NCBI GenBank assembly: GCA_037447655.1
Contig: JBBHKE010000962.1
Span: forward strand, 231,822-295,821
Source: Zygnema cylindricum
Lineage: Eukaryota; Streptophyta; Zygnematophyceae; Zygnematales; Zygnemataceae
Direction: 5' to 3'
DNA length: 64,000 bases
The notes beneath the pieces are model-generated. The model saw only the letters and a list, made by a program, of their open reading frames with translations. It made no database searches and had not been told where the DNA came from. Positions 10,730 to 22,247 of the stretch are shown here, one piece after another. Numbering within the stretch: position 1 is the stretch's first letter; each line of letters starts with the position of its first letter. Position numbers and translations under genes: made by a program.

Positions 10730-11969
10730 TTAATTCTTGCCTCCTTTGTGCCTCCACTAATGCATCCCGCACAGTTTTCCAAACTGTTTGAATGTATTCC
10801 CAAAACTCTGTTCCTAAACCTCTATTCTCTTGAGTGACCCCTGTTATTAAGTCTAATGCTTCTCTAGGTTGGTATCCGTATGCAACATCAAATGGTGAGA
10901 ATCCTGTACTAGCATGTTTACATGAATTGTATGCAAATTCCATTAATGGCAGTTTAGATTCCCATGTGTTCTGAACTTTACTGCAAACAGTCCTAAGCAT
11001 TTCCTCTAGTGTACGGTTCATCCTTTCTGTCTGTCCATCTGTCTGAGGATGATAAGCGGTACTCATTTTCAATTCAGTACCTAAATTTTGCTGCAATTTT
11101 TTCGAAAATGCAGATGTAAATTTAGAATCCGTTTAACTACCTATAGACAGGGGAACTCCATGATGTCTAACCACGTTGTCAAAATATAACTTTGCAATAT
11201 CTACAACTGAATGAGTAATTTTGCAAGGGATAAAGATTGTCATTTTACTGAACCTATCGACTACGACCATGATACTGTCATTTCTTCTAGATGTAGCTGG
11301 TAACCTGACAATAAAATCCATACTGACAGATTCCCATGGTCTTTCGGGGATATCTAAAGGTTTTAAGAGACCTCTAGGTTTCTGGTTACTAGGTTTACTC
11401 TGTTGGCAAGGGACACAACTTTCCACGTGTTTCGACACCTCCTTTGCCATCCCTGGCCAAAACAATCTACTTTGCAACCAACTAAGAGTTTTATCTCGAC
11501 CAAGATGTCCTAAATGCTCATGGGCTTCCTGTAAAAGTTGTTTTCTCAAGTCTCCCATTTCAGGAATGCATAACCTATCCCCTGTTCGCAAATACAGTAA
11601 ACCATCTTCTATTCTAAAGTTTTTGACATGCCTCTCATTTAGTGTGTCAGAATTCCCTCCCAAAATATTCTTGCAAATCACAACAAAATAAAGATCTTTA
11701 TCATAACCATATCTAACTGTATCTAAAAACAATTCATCCTGAACCATAACACTTATTTCAAAACATCTACTTAAAGGATCTGCAACTACATTTGTCTTCC
11801 CAGGAATATGTTTGACATTAAATTTGAAATATGCTAATTTTTGCATCCACCTAACCTGTCTGCCAGTCATAATCTGTGCATCACTTAATCTCTGTAAATA
11901 AGAAAGTGCTTTATTATCACAGTGAACTGTAAATTCTTTATTATGCAAATAACATCGCCATTTCACCAA
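10434..11969 (-). pseudogene. Gypsy RNase H end plus integrase
   Basis: The frame 11969-11133 begins in the RNase H region (VHCDNKALSYL), then has the integrase HHCC zinc finger (HEHLGH...CVPCQQSK) and the catalytic core (SMDFIVRLP). A TAA at 11131-11133 interrupts it. The frame 11096-10434 continues the core (STAYHPQTDGQTER, the conserved Pro-Gln-Thr-Asp-Gly region) to a frameshift near 10597. The frame change from the preceding RNase H segment near 12000 is a one-base loss in an A run. Confidence 0.85.
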
Positions 11970-12730
11970 TGCATGTACAATCGCAAGTAATTCTTTTCCT
12001 GTGCTGTATAGTTATTTTCAGCATCATTGAATTTTCTGGACTCAAAAGCAATAGGATGAAAGTGTTTGCCGACTTTTTGACTTATGACTGCACCTAGACC
12101 TTTGTCAGAAGCATTTGTAGTGATCAGAACTTCAAATTCTCCAACAGGGTCAGGATACACCAGTGTAGAAGCAGAGGTCAACTTCCCTTTTAGTTCCTCG
12201 AATGCTCTGTCTTCATCAGCTCCCCACACAAACGTCTCATTTTCCCGAAGTAAATCCGTCAAAGGTGCAGCGATCATACTGAAGTTCTTTATAAATTTCC
12301 TGTAGTAAGTGGCCAATCCCTAAAATGATCTAACTTCCGTGACATTAGTAGGTTGCTTCCAATTTTGGATTGCAGTGATTTTGGATGGATCTGTTTTAAC
12401 ACCTTCCCCACTAACTATATGTCCCAAAAATAATTGTTCACTTTTAAGAAAGCTAGATTTTGACAATTTTTCATATAATTTTCTTTCTTTTAACCTTTCT
12501 AACACTTTTCTTAAATGAATTACATGTTGTTCTCTAGATTCACTGTAAATTAGAATATCATCAATAAACACCTGAACAAACTCATCTATGTAATCCGAAA
12601 AAGTTTGGTTCATTAATCTTTGGTAAATATGCGGAGCATTCGTTAAGCCGAATGGCATCACTATCCATTCAAAATGACCCACCCTAGTCCTGAAAGCAAT
12701 TTTATCAACATCCTCAATTCTAATTGGCAC
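11963..12730 (-). pseudogene. Gypsy RT palm and RNase H (two segments)
   Basis: 12730-12320 contains the RT catalytic motif FIDDILIYS and WIVMPFGLTNAP. It ends at a TAG (12320-12322) inside the region preceding GLATYYRKFI. 12316-11963 continues in the same frame with the thumb/connection and the start of RNase H (TNASDKGLGAVISQ; the usual catalytic TDAS reads TNAS). It then runs out of frame near 12000. The loss of the first RNase H aspartate is an additional defect. Confidence 0.88.
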
Positions 12731-13740
12731 CTAATTAAAGCCACTACGCAGGTCAGTCAACGAAAATACTTTAGCACCTTTTAAACGATCTATCAAATCA
12801 GAAATTAAAGTTAACGGATACTTATCCTTCACCGTAATCTTGTTCAGACTACGATAATCGACACACATTCTCAACGTTCCGTCCTTCTTTTTGACGAAAA
12901 GAACTGGTGCTCCGTACGGTGATTTGTTGGGTTGAATATGTCCTTTCTCTAGGAGTTCTTTGATCTGTTTCTTTAACTCCTCTTGCTCAAAGAAACTGTG
13001 TTTAAAAATTCCTGTGACAGGAGGATTACATCCAGGTTCAAGGTTAATAACATGTTCTACATCTCGGGAAGGTGGCCTTCCCGAGGGTAAATCACTTGGG
13101 AAAACATCTTGAAATTCAAAAATCAAATCCTTAACAACAACATCAGATGTATTAATGTCAGTTACAAAATCAGATTTTAGTTTTTCGAAAGTTTTAGTGG
13201 TGTCAGATTTAGGGATGACATCAATGTTAGTGTTTTCTCCCCCCCCTTTATCAGTAACTGCCTCAGTTACTAATAACAAGAAAGCATGATTCGTTTTATC
13301 CTTTAAGTGTTTTTTAAATTGTTTAGCAGATATCAAACCTTCTACTCCCAATCTCGTTATGTTATTTATATGATTCCTATGCAATTTCTTAGGAGATAAT
13401 GCTTGCAAAACCTTCGAACCGTTTTCAGACTTCACTTTTAAGGTGTTAATTTCCCAATTAATTTGAGGATTATGTTCTGTTAACCAAGGCTTTCCCATAA
13501 TTAGTTCTTCACTTCCCAAATTCATTATTTCACACACAACTTTCATTTTATGACCCTGAATATCCAGTTCAATTATGTCAGTTTGTAAGTCTAATGTGGA
13601 CTTATTACCATTTGCCACTTGAACATGTAAAGGCTTTTCCCTTATGAAAGTAAGAATTTTATTTTCCTCTACAAACTTATGTGAAATAAAATTATGTGTG
13701 GCACCTGAATCAACCATTACACCAACGGTTTTCCTTCCAC
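12731..13740 (-). pseudogene. Gypsy protease and N-terminal RT
   Basis: Retropepsin active site [12 protein letters not shown] lies at the start of the frame, 13717 downward; the frame is open a little upstream ([10 protein letters not shown]). After a linker comes the RT N-terminus ([46 protein letters not shown]). A TAG at 12731-12733 interrupts just after SGFN, in frame with the next segment. An additional TAG precedes the protease frame near 13745. Confidence 0.88.
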
Positions 13741-13911
13741 TAATGACTCGAATCTAATCAAACTGTGTCTGGTGTCATCATTACTTAACTCTCCTAACAT
13801 AGGTCTGTTGTTGAGAATTTCATCAGAAGGATTCTTTAAACTATGCAGTGTAGTGAGAATCATAATAAATTCAGCTATCTTAACTTTTCCATTCATTAAT
13901 TTGCCCTCCAA
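13717..13911 (-). pseudogene. Gag-protease linker segment
   Basis: A 64-residue open frame between gag and protease, in a frame different from both. It has no domain I recognise. It overlaps the beginning of the protease in another frame, so small indels probably separate what was once a continuous gag-pro reading. Confidence 0.4.
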
Positions 13912-13961
13912 AGTTAACTCTTTAACTTCTGGATCCGGTTGACTAAACTGAGGACTTTTAG

Positions 13962-15284
13962 TTAGTCCTTTCCGTTTCCCACCTCCTGGGCTTCCTGCTC
14001 AGCTAAGTATAATGCAATATCCTCTTGGAGACCTTCACTTACTTCGTTTGTTTTGAGAGAACCTTTATCTGTATAGTCTTTGGCGTAATGATCTGGACCC
14101 CCACATTTGAAACAAGTGACTTTCTTTTTGGGTTTTACGCACTCTCTACTAAAATGTCCCTCCTCTCCACAATTATAACAATTAATCTTTTTGAATTGTG
14201 CACACTCAAATGCCCTATGACCCTTTTTCTGACAAATAGTGCATGTGGGGATGGTAAGGTTAGGCTTCTGAGCATTAATGTTTGGTTTAGGACTTTTAAT
14301 GTATCCCCCTCTATTGTTAAATTTATTTCCTGCATTAACACTATGTCCACCCCTTTGATTTCCCTTTAAGATATTTTGCCTATTCACCAGACCCGCATTC
14401 AGACCCTCTTCAACAAATTCCTCCTCATCCCACTGTGATACTTCATTTAAATTACCCCTGAGCGGTCGAGTTTCCCGATTATACCCCAACTGATCCTCTA
14501 ATTCCAATGACTTATCTTGTAATTCCTTCAAATTATTAAAATTTTGATGTTTTAGCTCTGATTTCAGTACAGGATTCAAATAGTTGAACAAATGCAATTT
14601 AGCCATTTCATCAGTCAAACTTATGACATGAATACTAGATGAGTCAAATTCCACAATATAATCCTTCACAGATCCAGTCTGGTTACAATTCAGCCACTTT
14701 TCTTCCATTCTGGATTTAAAAGTGACAGACAAGAAACGCGATTTGATCGCGGTTTTAAAAGTTTCCCAATCAGCATTATCAGGAATCAATTTAGACCTTC
14801 TCTGAGTATAATACCAAATCTGAGCATCGCCTTTCAGACAGTTAACAGCAAAAGAAGTGTAATCATCACGATCGCAATTTCTAGACTCCAAATAATATTC
14901 CATATGAAAAATCCAAGCATCCAACTCATCAATCCTCTTACCATCAAACGATGGTGCCTCACTAATAGACAATTTCAGATCCCTTATCTTCTTAGGTCTA
15001 TCATGATCATCCTCCCTAAAACTGGCATTCCTTTTACTACTCTCACCCTTTTGGTCATTCATATCATTCTTGGTCTGAATTAAGTTAATAAGTTCATCTA
15101 ATTTCTCATTTGAAACATTTCCATTTTCTTTGACAACTTTTAATTCACTTTTCAATTCAGAAATGGTTTCATCCACAGCGGTAGCATGATTATTAAATCT
15201 TTTGACCAATTTCACAGTTCGCTTCTTCAACACATTCAAAGCATTCTCCATTTCACGTTTCCATGCACAATTTGCCATTATCAC
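13962..15284 (-). CDS. gag: Gypsy Gag (capsid and nucleocapsid)
   Basis: 440 residues, an intact frame within the disabled gypsy element. The N-terminal third is charged and coiled-coil-like (VKKRTVKLVKR, SELKSELKVVKEN). The middle holds the retrotransposon Gag capsid fold (APSFDGKRIDELDAWIFHME, FKSRFLS-like text, EEKWLNCNQTGSVKDY). The C-terminus has three zinc knuckles: CTICQKKGHRAFEC, CYNCGEEGHFSREC and CFKCGGPDHYAKDY, the last lacking its final Cys. The function would be packaging of element RNA into virus-like particles. The start is the first Met after an untranslated leader at 15285-16057. Confidence 0.88.
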   Translation of the reverse strand: MIMANCAWKREMENALNVLKKRTVKLVKRFNNHATAVDETISELKSELKVVKENGNVSNEKLDELINLIQTKNDMNDQKGESSKRNASFREDDHDRPKKIRDLKLSISEAPSFDGKRIDELDAWIFHMEYYLESRNCDRDDYTSFAVNCLKGDAQIWYYTQRRSKLIPDNADWETFKTAIKSRFLSVTFKSRMEEKWLNCNQTGSVKDYIVEFDSSSIHVISLTDEMAKLHLFNYLNPVLKSELKHQNFNNLKELQDKSLELEDQLGYNRETRPLRGNLNEVSQWDEEEFVEEGLNAGLVNRQNILKGNQRGGHSVNAGNKFNNRGGYIKSPKPNINAQKPNLTIPTCTICQKKGHRAFECAQFKKINCYNCGEEGHFSRECVKPKKKVTCFKCGGPDHYAKDYTDKGSLKTNEVSEGLQEDIALYLAEQEAQEVGNGKD

Positions 15285-16057
15285 ACAATTAAATCAAGCA
15301 AAAGGAAAGATAGAGTATAATTTCCCAAAGAAATTTGCTGCAGGTTTGAAGTCCTTAGATTGCTCCAATCCAAAACTTCTTCTTCTAACAAATCCTTTGA
15401 AAAGATCGAGATCTGAGAAATTAAAAAGACATTGACAATAAGTTAGTACAAATTCAAATTTTCAATTTCTCAACATTGAAACAGAAATGTAAGAATTTCC
15501 CCACAAATTTTGCAATAGCAAAAATTGAAAGCTATCAAAGGTAAGATTTAACCATAAATTTTGCAACAGCAAAATTGAAATCAATCAAAGGTAACAATTT
15601 AGGGTTTGAAAAGTTTTGAGTCATTTCTAGACTCTTTTGCTTTTGAAGAAGTAAAGTACTCCACTTTCCTTCTCCTCCATTAGCAAATTTCCCACTTCCC
15701 ACTACATCAGGATCTTTTGTTCTATAATCCTCACATCCTCACCCTTCATGGCTTCAAGCCCTCCCTCTACACATGAATCATTGCTAGGAGAAGGCAAGTT
15801 TGTTTGGCCTCTAGGTAATTGGAGTGAGCTTCAGTGGTGGCTACACTGCCCACCCCGCCTTAGTCCTTAGGACCTAAGCAAGCCCCACATCTAACCAGCG
15901 GCCGCTGGCAGTGTGGTCACTTAGTTTCCCTCCAATCCCTTACCACTTCACATTGTGGTTCCACCGACACAGGTCAGAGCACCCTCACCGGTCACGGCAA
16001 TCGATTTTCGGGTGAGCAAACTTCTCCCTGGTTTCTAACCAAAGCTTTGATACCATA
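15285..16057 (-). other. Gypsy leader with primer-binding site
   Basis: Untranslated region between the 5' LTR and gag. The PBS (minus strand TGGTATCAAAGC) is at about 16044-16055. 15830-15990 is a GC-richer patch (GCGGCCGC at 15898) that may include packaging or dimer structure; that role is an inference. No gene. Confidence 0.75.
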
Positions 16058-17024
16058 TGTAACAGGATCTCCTACCTCTCAGAAAATCCCATTACTACAA
16101 ACAATTCCAACCACACATTCCACACATTGGAAAATACACATCCACATTGGAAAACACTCACATAAGGTTAACTTTAAATTAGAAGAAGCTTCTGTCCACA
16201 TAACATTAGCTTGGTCTCTTGCCCTCGTGGCTCAACCCTTCAATTTAAAGTGTTTCCTCTACTCTCCACTCTTAATAAGTCTATCTCTTAACTACTAAAA
16301 CACTATTTAGTTAGTAAGAGATTTTAATGCAAAAATGCCTTTTCTCCAATTTGGTATTAATCGCTCAGGACCAAGATCAACTGGAATTTCCACAAACTTC
16401 TCCAAAGGAAAAGATCTCTACTCTCCTCTTATACTTCACTATTTATCCATCATCGCCCCGGACTCGCCAGGCCAGAGTCAACGCTCCGTTTTAACAGGCT
16501 TTTACCTGGGCCAATCATTGATCAGCAAAAACTCAGACTGACCAATGCAAAAACGTGCGAAATCTCTTACTAACTACTTAGCGCTTTACTAACCAATCAA
16601 ACGTTACGTTTCACTACGTAACATTTACGTGCAAAATTGCGCGCCAAACGAAACGCGACTTCGCACGAGCGTGCGTAACAAATTTCGCACGCGAAACTTC
16701 CTACGAAATTCCCTTAAGTGAAAGTGACGTTTCGTACTAAAATTTGTACGAAACGAAGCACCAAGCATACTAAACGTTTCATTAGAACTTTATGAAACGT
16801 ACGCGCGTAATTTCGGTACTAATTTGACCCTTAACCCGTTTCAATGATACCCACTTGTTATTTAGACCCCACGTTGTCACCTAAATACACCCATCGCTAT
16901 AACTTTTAAAATATAACTCCAAATAGCGTGATTCTTTCGCGGACGTCTACCAATTTTAGTACTCTATAATCATAACACCTAAATACCCATTTATAAACAA
17001 ATTCGATCCGCTATTACTGTTACA
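16058..17024 (-). repeat. Gypsy 5' LTR
   Basis: 967 bp, same termini as the other LTR, followed by the TSD copy ATAGT (17025-17029). It should contain the element promoter, but no TATA position could be fixed with confidence. Confidence 0.93.
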
Positions 17025-17029
17025 ATAGT

Positions 17030-17800
17030 TGTTCACGACGTTTAGTGCGAACGATTTAATCGCGACGAATTATACGTAACAAACGCATTGAACCTTTTGA
17101 AAAAATCGTTAAAATTTTAATGAATTTTCGTCCGTACTATTCCGTACATGTAAACAAAAATATATTTCTCATATACCGCAGTTTGTACCATTTTCGTACA
17201 TTTTCCGTATCTTTTCGTAATAGTCCGTACATTTTTGGTAGAATTCCGTACATTCCCGTAGAATTTCTGTTCAGTTTACCGGACAGAAAGTACTACGAAG
17301 CGCAACCTATCTTTTCGTCAAATTCCGTACATTTTTCGTACAAAACCGTACAGTTTCCGTGAATCAGCCGTTCAGTTTACCGGACAGAAAAGTACATCGC
17401 GTTTTTTTCCGATTTATTCTAAAGTCACGAATTATACGTTTTAGTCGGAAAAAAAGGAAAAAATCGCGCGATTTGAACAACTATGAATATGACCTTAAAA
17501 CCCACATTGTATTCGGACCTATTCGTACCTATTAAAACATTCGGACCAAAAATTGGACCAATTAAAACATTCGAACCAAAAAAAAATATTTTTACCGTCA
17601 GATTCGGTTGACGGACGGTCGCCGATCAAAGTAGCGATCTAAGAAGATCACATGAAAAGCCCATAACACAACTTACGATAAAGGCGCCGACCAAAGGCCT
17701 ACAATAAAAGCGCCTACTTTTGCACTATGGTTTGAATATTATTCCTGCAAATAACCATACCTTTTTTCACATCTCCTTCAACCACGGACGAAGTTTACCA
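17030..17800 (+). repeat. Dispersed repeat flank and RING/PHD gene upstream region
   Basis: 17030-17490 is the right side of the dispersed repeat split by the gypsy element (GTTCACGACGTTTAGTGCGAACGATT, GTACATTT words). 17500-17735 matches parts of 5240-5770. The promoter and 5' leader of the downstream gene must lie in the last few hundred bases. No clear TATA box is assigned. Confidence 0.45.
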
Positions 17801-17805
17801 CAGCC

Positions 17806-20800
17806 ATGGCTTCAAAGCGCTCGGGATCTCCGAGTCGCCGGCGTGGGAAGAGAAGGACAGCTCCTTCCAGTGGTTTTCGTGACTGGAAAAGTGGAAATGT
17901 AACAAATTTTGTGCATTCTGATGAAATTGTGGAAATTAGCGACGAAGATATTGCTTCTCCTTTCTCAGAAAATGTCTTTGCAGACAGAGACGAAAATGTT
18001 GCTTATCAATCCGTTTTTACTTTTTCTAATGATGAATATGCTGCCCTTCCTTTTGCATCTAAATCTGATGAAGGTAAAGATGACGTGGCAACGACATCTA
18101 CCTCCAGCCCTCAACGAAATTCCAATGTTGCAGTGGTTGCATTACCAAATTCCGAAAAGGTCGAAAGTTTTACCTTAAAGAATTCTGTAAAGGAAAATTC
18201 GAACATCATCAACACCTCTGAAGAAAGAAAAAAGGATCCTTCAGACTTGAGTTCGTGTGGAATTTGTTTACTGGATGAAGTTGAGGACCGCGGTATCCTG
18301 GATTCATGTGATCACTTGTTCTGTTTTTCTTGTATTATGGATTGGGCAAAAGTGGAGTCCAAGTGCCCCATGTGTAAGAGGAGGTTTTCTGAAGTCCAGC
18401 GACGGGAAGAGGGGCAGTTATCTAGTTCGACCAATGACGGAAAGACTCAAATTTATCAGATTCCCTTAAAGGATCAGGTTTGTTGTTTCCTATGTTTTGC
18501 CCATCCTTATGTAAAGGTTATGGAAATGTTGATGATTTGAAAGTATTTTCGTGACTTTTATTTCATTTTTCTGAAAGAGTAGTCACTGCTACTATAGTTC
18601 GAGGTCGCAGCAGTTCTCGTATTATTGAAATCATTGTCGCCTGCATCATGAATTCGTTTAGTTGTTCAAAGTTTGATTCATCGAAATAGATTTTGAATTA
18701 TTGAAGTGTTTTCGTTTTTTTGGAGCTTAATTTCATGTCATTGTTTTTCCGAAGAATAAACTTGAAAAGCAGAAATGTCTGAATTCATAATGAGCCCTCC
18801 TTTTTTTTGGTCCCTGTAAAAAAAATGTCATCAAAAGGTATGTGGATGCATTTCTTTTGTAGATAAGAGAACAACAAAATTCAACTTGATTTAAACTCGT
18901 GTTCTGCAATTCGCAGTCTGGGAGCGAAAATTGTTAAAAACTGTCCAGCCAATGGTGGGGCAATTATGGCCGAAAGGTGCAAATTGTCTGCCAGGTTCGG
19001 TTCTTTTTTTTGGAATCGAATAGATTATCTGTTTTTCAATTTATTTCATGGAAACAAAGCCTGATTTTTCCAACGTGTTATAACAAGTTTAATAATGGTG
19101 GCAAATGTCCATTTTAACCCAAACAAGTGCTTTTTTTTTTTAGATTCAAGTTGAAAAATTGTGTACGCTCATTTCTGGATCGCATCGTTTTTATCCTGTG
19201 GGTCTGTAAGGTCCGCATGCTTCAAATGACTAGCGTTCTGGTTTTTAGTTTTTGATGTCAATGAGACACACGTTCGTCGGGCGCGTCTTTGCCCATCATT
19301 ATTTCGGTCAAGAAGACGCTTTATGCTGGAATTGTTATTCTGGAATCGCTGGCAGTTTTGTCAGGATGTCTATGTGAACCAGACGACACTATTGGCTTGA
19401 AACTGTTATAAGTGTTTGTGTTATTGCGGTTTGCAGAAATATGTACCAACAGAAGACGAGATAATTGATGCCCTCGAGCCTTACCGTTATGTGGCATGCA
19501 TGGTATGCTCAGGTATAGAGCGCTGACTATGGATGTAATGATTGTTTCAACTTGTTTGTTTGAGAGGAGTTAATGTGCTTACTTTTCCGTTATGTGCTTG
19601 GATTAGTGTGGGGCAAACTTCTGGATGATGACAGAATTAGCATTATGTAGTTTATTTTCCTGTTGACATGCTGTGTCAAAACAGATTAGTCAAATCTGGC
19701 GCCATAGGGGCTTGTACTTCAAAGACAGTTCGTTTGGCCTTGAGCTCCTGGATGCAAGTTAACGTCTACAATATTTCTTTGTTTTGCAGGTCAATCCCAT
19801 GAAGAACTTCTCCTCCTTTGTGACAGCTGTGATAGTGGTGCCCATACCTTCTGTGTAGGGCTTGCCTATACAGTGCCTGAGGGACACTGGCTTTGTCCTT
19901 CCTGCACCGGACAGGATGTTTTTGTTACTCCCATAGAAACTCCCCAAAACCAAAGGAGGACGACTGCAAGTGCACCTCGTGGGCGAAGAGCATCGAGTGG
20001 AAATGTTCGTTCTCGCCTTGAATCTCGACTCGGTGCAGCTCGTGCAATCAGAAGTCAACATGGGAGGCGAAGGAGAGTTACAGAGTCGTTAGAAAATCCT
20101 TTTCGTGGCTTAGGAGCTGCAATCTCCGCTGCTGTAGCAAGTCGTCCCACTCTAAGGAGAGCACCTCCACAAAGAGGTAATGCTCGTTCTGTGAATAGTG
20201 TCAATGAGGAACTACAGCATCTAAGAGATAACTGGGAAGACCTCCGTCGGGGTCACCTTGACTTCTCAAGCCGTCAGACAGGTAGACGTGAATCTTGTAG
20301 ACAGAACCAAACGGCAAGTGGGCTACAGCAGTCTAGTGGTTCTCCGAGTGGCAGGAGACTCGATTCTGAAAGTTCTGGTCTTGCAGAACATGTACGAAGC
20401 GAGGAGATGTCACAAATTTGGAGAATGTTGGAGCAAGCTCGTGCCTTGCGGAGCAGTACTGTGAGGCTAAACAGAAGTGGTAGCCGTTCTACTGTTCTTT
20501 CTGAACCGCAAAACACCCCAGCATCCGTAGGTAGCTCTGCAGATGGACGTGGTCGTTCTCCGACTATGCCTCTGTTGTCACCAAATAGAGACCGTGAACA
20601 AAATAGAAGAGTCAATATAACTAGAGCACGTCATCAGTTGGACTGGGGAGGAAGTTCCCGAGCTCCACGGGCTACTGTTAGTCGTGGAGACGTTCCTCCA
20701 AACCAGTTAAGCACTGTTAATGTCCTTGCCTCTTCGGGAATCCCAGAAGACAACTATTCTGGCCATGGGTATTCTAGTGGTGGAGGTATGGCGGTTACAA

Positions 20801-22247
20801 GTGTTGAAAGCAGCAAGCGTGAACTCGGTAGTCCACTAGCTCCAGCAACTGAAACTCAAGGAAAATTAGTCAGAAAATCTGAGGAAAATGAGTGGAAGGA
20901 CCATTTACAAGTTCGTAAAACATGTAACCACGTTCCATCTGAGGCGGCTGCGGTCTCTACTTCTGCTCCCACTTTAGAAGAATCACAAAGGAATTCAGAT
21001 GGTCATATAGCATCATCATCACAACAATCTTCACTGTATAAGCAAGACCAATCCAAAGTACCCGAGTTACATTCAGAAAACGGAAGTCGAATTCTCCATG
21101 GGGAGCTTTTTAGGGGAGAGCATTTTATGAGCGAGCACAGTCGCCCAAAACAGTCGAATATATTTCATGAAACACCGTGGGAGGTAAAAAAAGGAGAAAA
21201 AAGAGATAGCTGTGTGGAGAACGACCAAGGAAGGAACAGCTTGACAAATGAATGTCATCAACAAAATTCTTTGGTTGCATCTGATATTTATAGGAAGGAC
21301 GTGTTGTCGCAACCTTCCGTGGGCCTCCTTTCGGAAGAGAAAAACCCAAAAACTGTCCATTCTCCACCAGAAGTCCATACAGTTGCCTCACTTGCAGTTC
21401 AAGACACAGGTCCAGGCGCAGGTTTGAAGCAAAAAGGTAAAAAAATGGAGTCAACGAATCGCGAAACTTCGGAGAATTTACGGAAGGAGATGATTTGTGC
21501 AAAGATTGATAGTAATTTAGTTTCGACTTCATCGGAGCAAAAGCCCGAGTATTGCAAGAAAGACAGGAAAGGCAGGAACCGTTTAAGTGTCCCACTCACA
21601 GAAAGTGATAATATGAAAGCTAAAGCACATAAAAATGCCGTTGCCCAGAAAGTAAAGGATTGCCTTCAACCCTCCTACTCCTTTGGACAGATTGGTAGGT
21701 TCCTAAACTCTTTACGGGACACATCTCCTGAAAAATACAGTGACTGTTTTACCATATTCTATTGGCCTGCATGAACTCATGGCATTTTTCATTTTTTCTT
21801 TTCTTTTCTTTTCCTTTCTTCTCCCCCCTTTCTTTTTTCCTTTTCTTTTTTTGGTTGACGGTCTACAGAAAAATACAGATGTAGACAGTCGAGAGCTTTA
21901 GTTTGTCAGTTAAATGGCTGCCTTGTAATTATGGCCGTTGCATTGATTTCTTAGGAAAGCATTTTTTATACATTCATTTGAATGGAGAAATGGTTCAATA
22001 TATGTTCTTCTTTTGTGGACTATACTTAATACTCTGTGCAGATCGAGAACAGTTTAAGACGATTGCTCAACAGGTCACTCACTCGATGATGTGCGTCTAT
22101 AAGTCCGGAAAATGTTCGCATTTGGGAGGGAGAACGCAACAGGAAAATTGTCCAAAAACTATTTGTTCCGATTGCTTACAGCATTACGTGGAGAGCGCAG
22201 CAATTGATGTTTGTGGAATTGTACCGGCAACGCTTCAAATCTCGTGA
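17806..22247 (+). CDS. RING and PHD zinc-finger protein, four exons
   Basis: CDS join 17806-18477, 19437-19512, 19790-21694, 22042-22247; 952 residues, phases consistent, all introns GT-AG. The RING-type C3HC4 finger spans residues 151-190 (CGIC, CDHLFCFSC, CPMC). A C4HC3 PHD finger spans residues 245-288 (CMVC, CDSC, HTFC, CPSC), split by intron 2. A long Ser/Arg-rich disordered region follows. A C-terminal helical segment (VKDCLQPSYSFGQ through REQFKTIAQQVTHSMM) is shared with plant RING/PHD proteins. The tail then holds five or six Cys. The family is thought to link E3 ligase activity to chromatin reading; substrate unknown. Start: first Met, preceded by stops, with a basic N-terminus. Intact. 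Confidence 0.85.
18478..19436 (+). other. Intron 1 of the RING/PHD gene
   Basis: Starts GTTTGT after CAG and ends TTTGCAG before AAATATGTACC. T-rich with no repeat or nested gene that I recognise. Intron 2 (19513-19789) and intron 3 (21695-22041) are also ordinary; intron 3 has a CT-rich tract at 21789-21850. Confidence 0.75.

Larger units (their letters stand above)
9246..17024 (-). mobile_element. Complete Ty3/gypsy LTR retrotransposon (disabled)
   Basis: 7,779 bp, minus-strand orientation. LTRs of 967 bp at 9246-10212 (3' LTR) and 16058-17024 (5' LTR) differ at about 14 positions by eye. The target-site duplication ATAGT lies at 9241-9245 and 17025-17029. The primer-binding site next to the 5' LTR reads TGGTATCAAAGC on the minus strand, a near match to initiator-Met tRNA. 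The polypurine tract AAAGAGGGGATG abuts the 3' LTR. Gag, protease, RT, RNase H, integrase and a chromodomain-like tail follow in the Ty3/gypsy order. Several stops and frameshifts make it non-autonomous. Confidence 0.93.

Noticed and set aside
9246-17024. Stop-codon reassignment to explain in-frame TAG/TAA in the gypsy pol
   Set aside because: The stops replace different residues at conserved positions, and frameshifts coexist; decay is the simpler reading.
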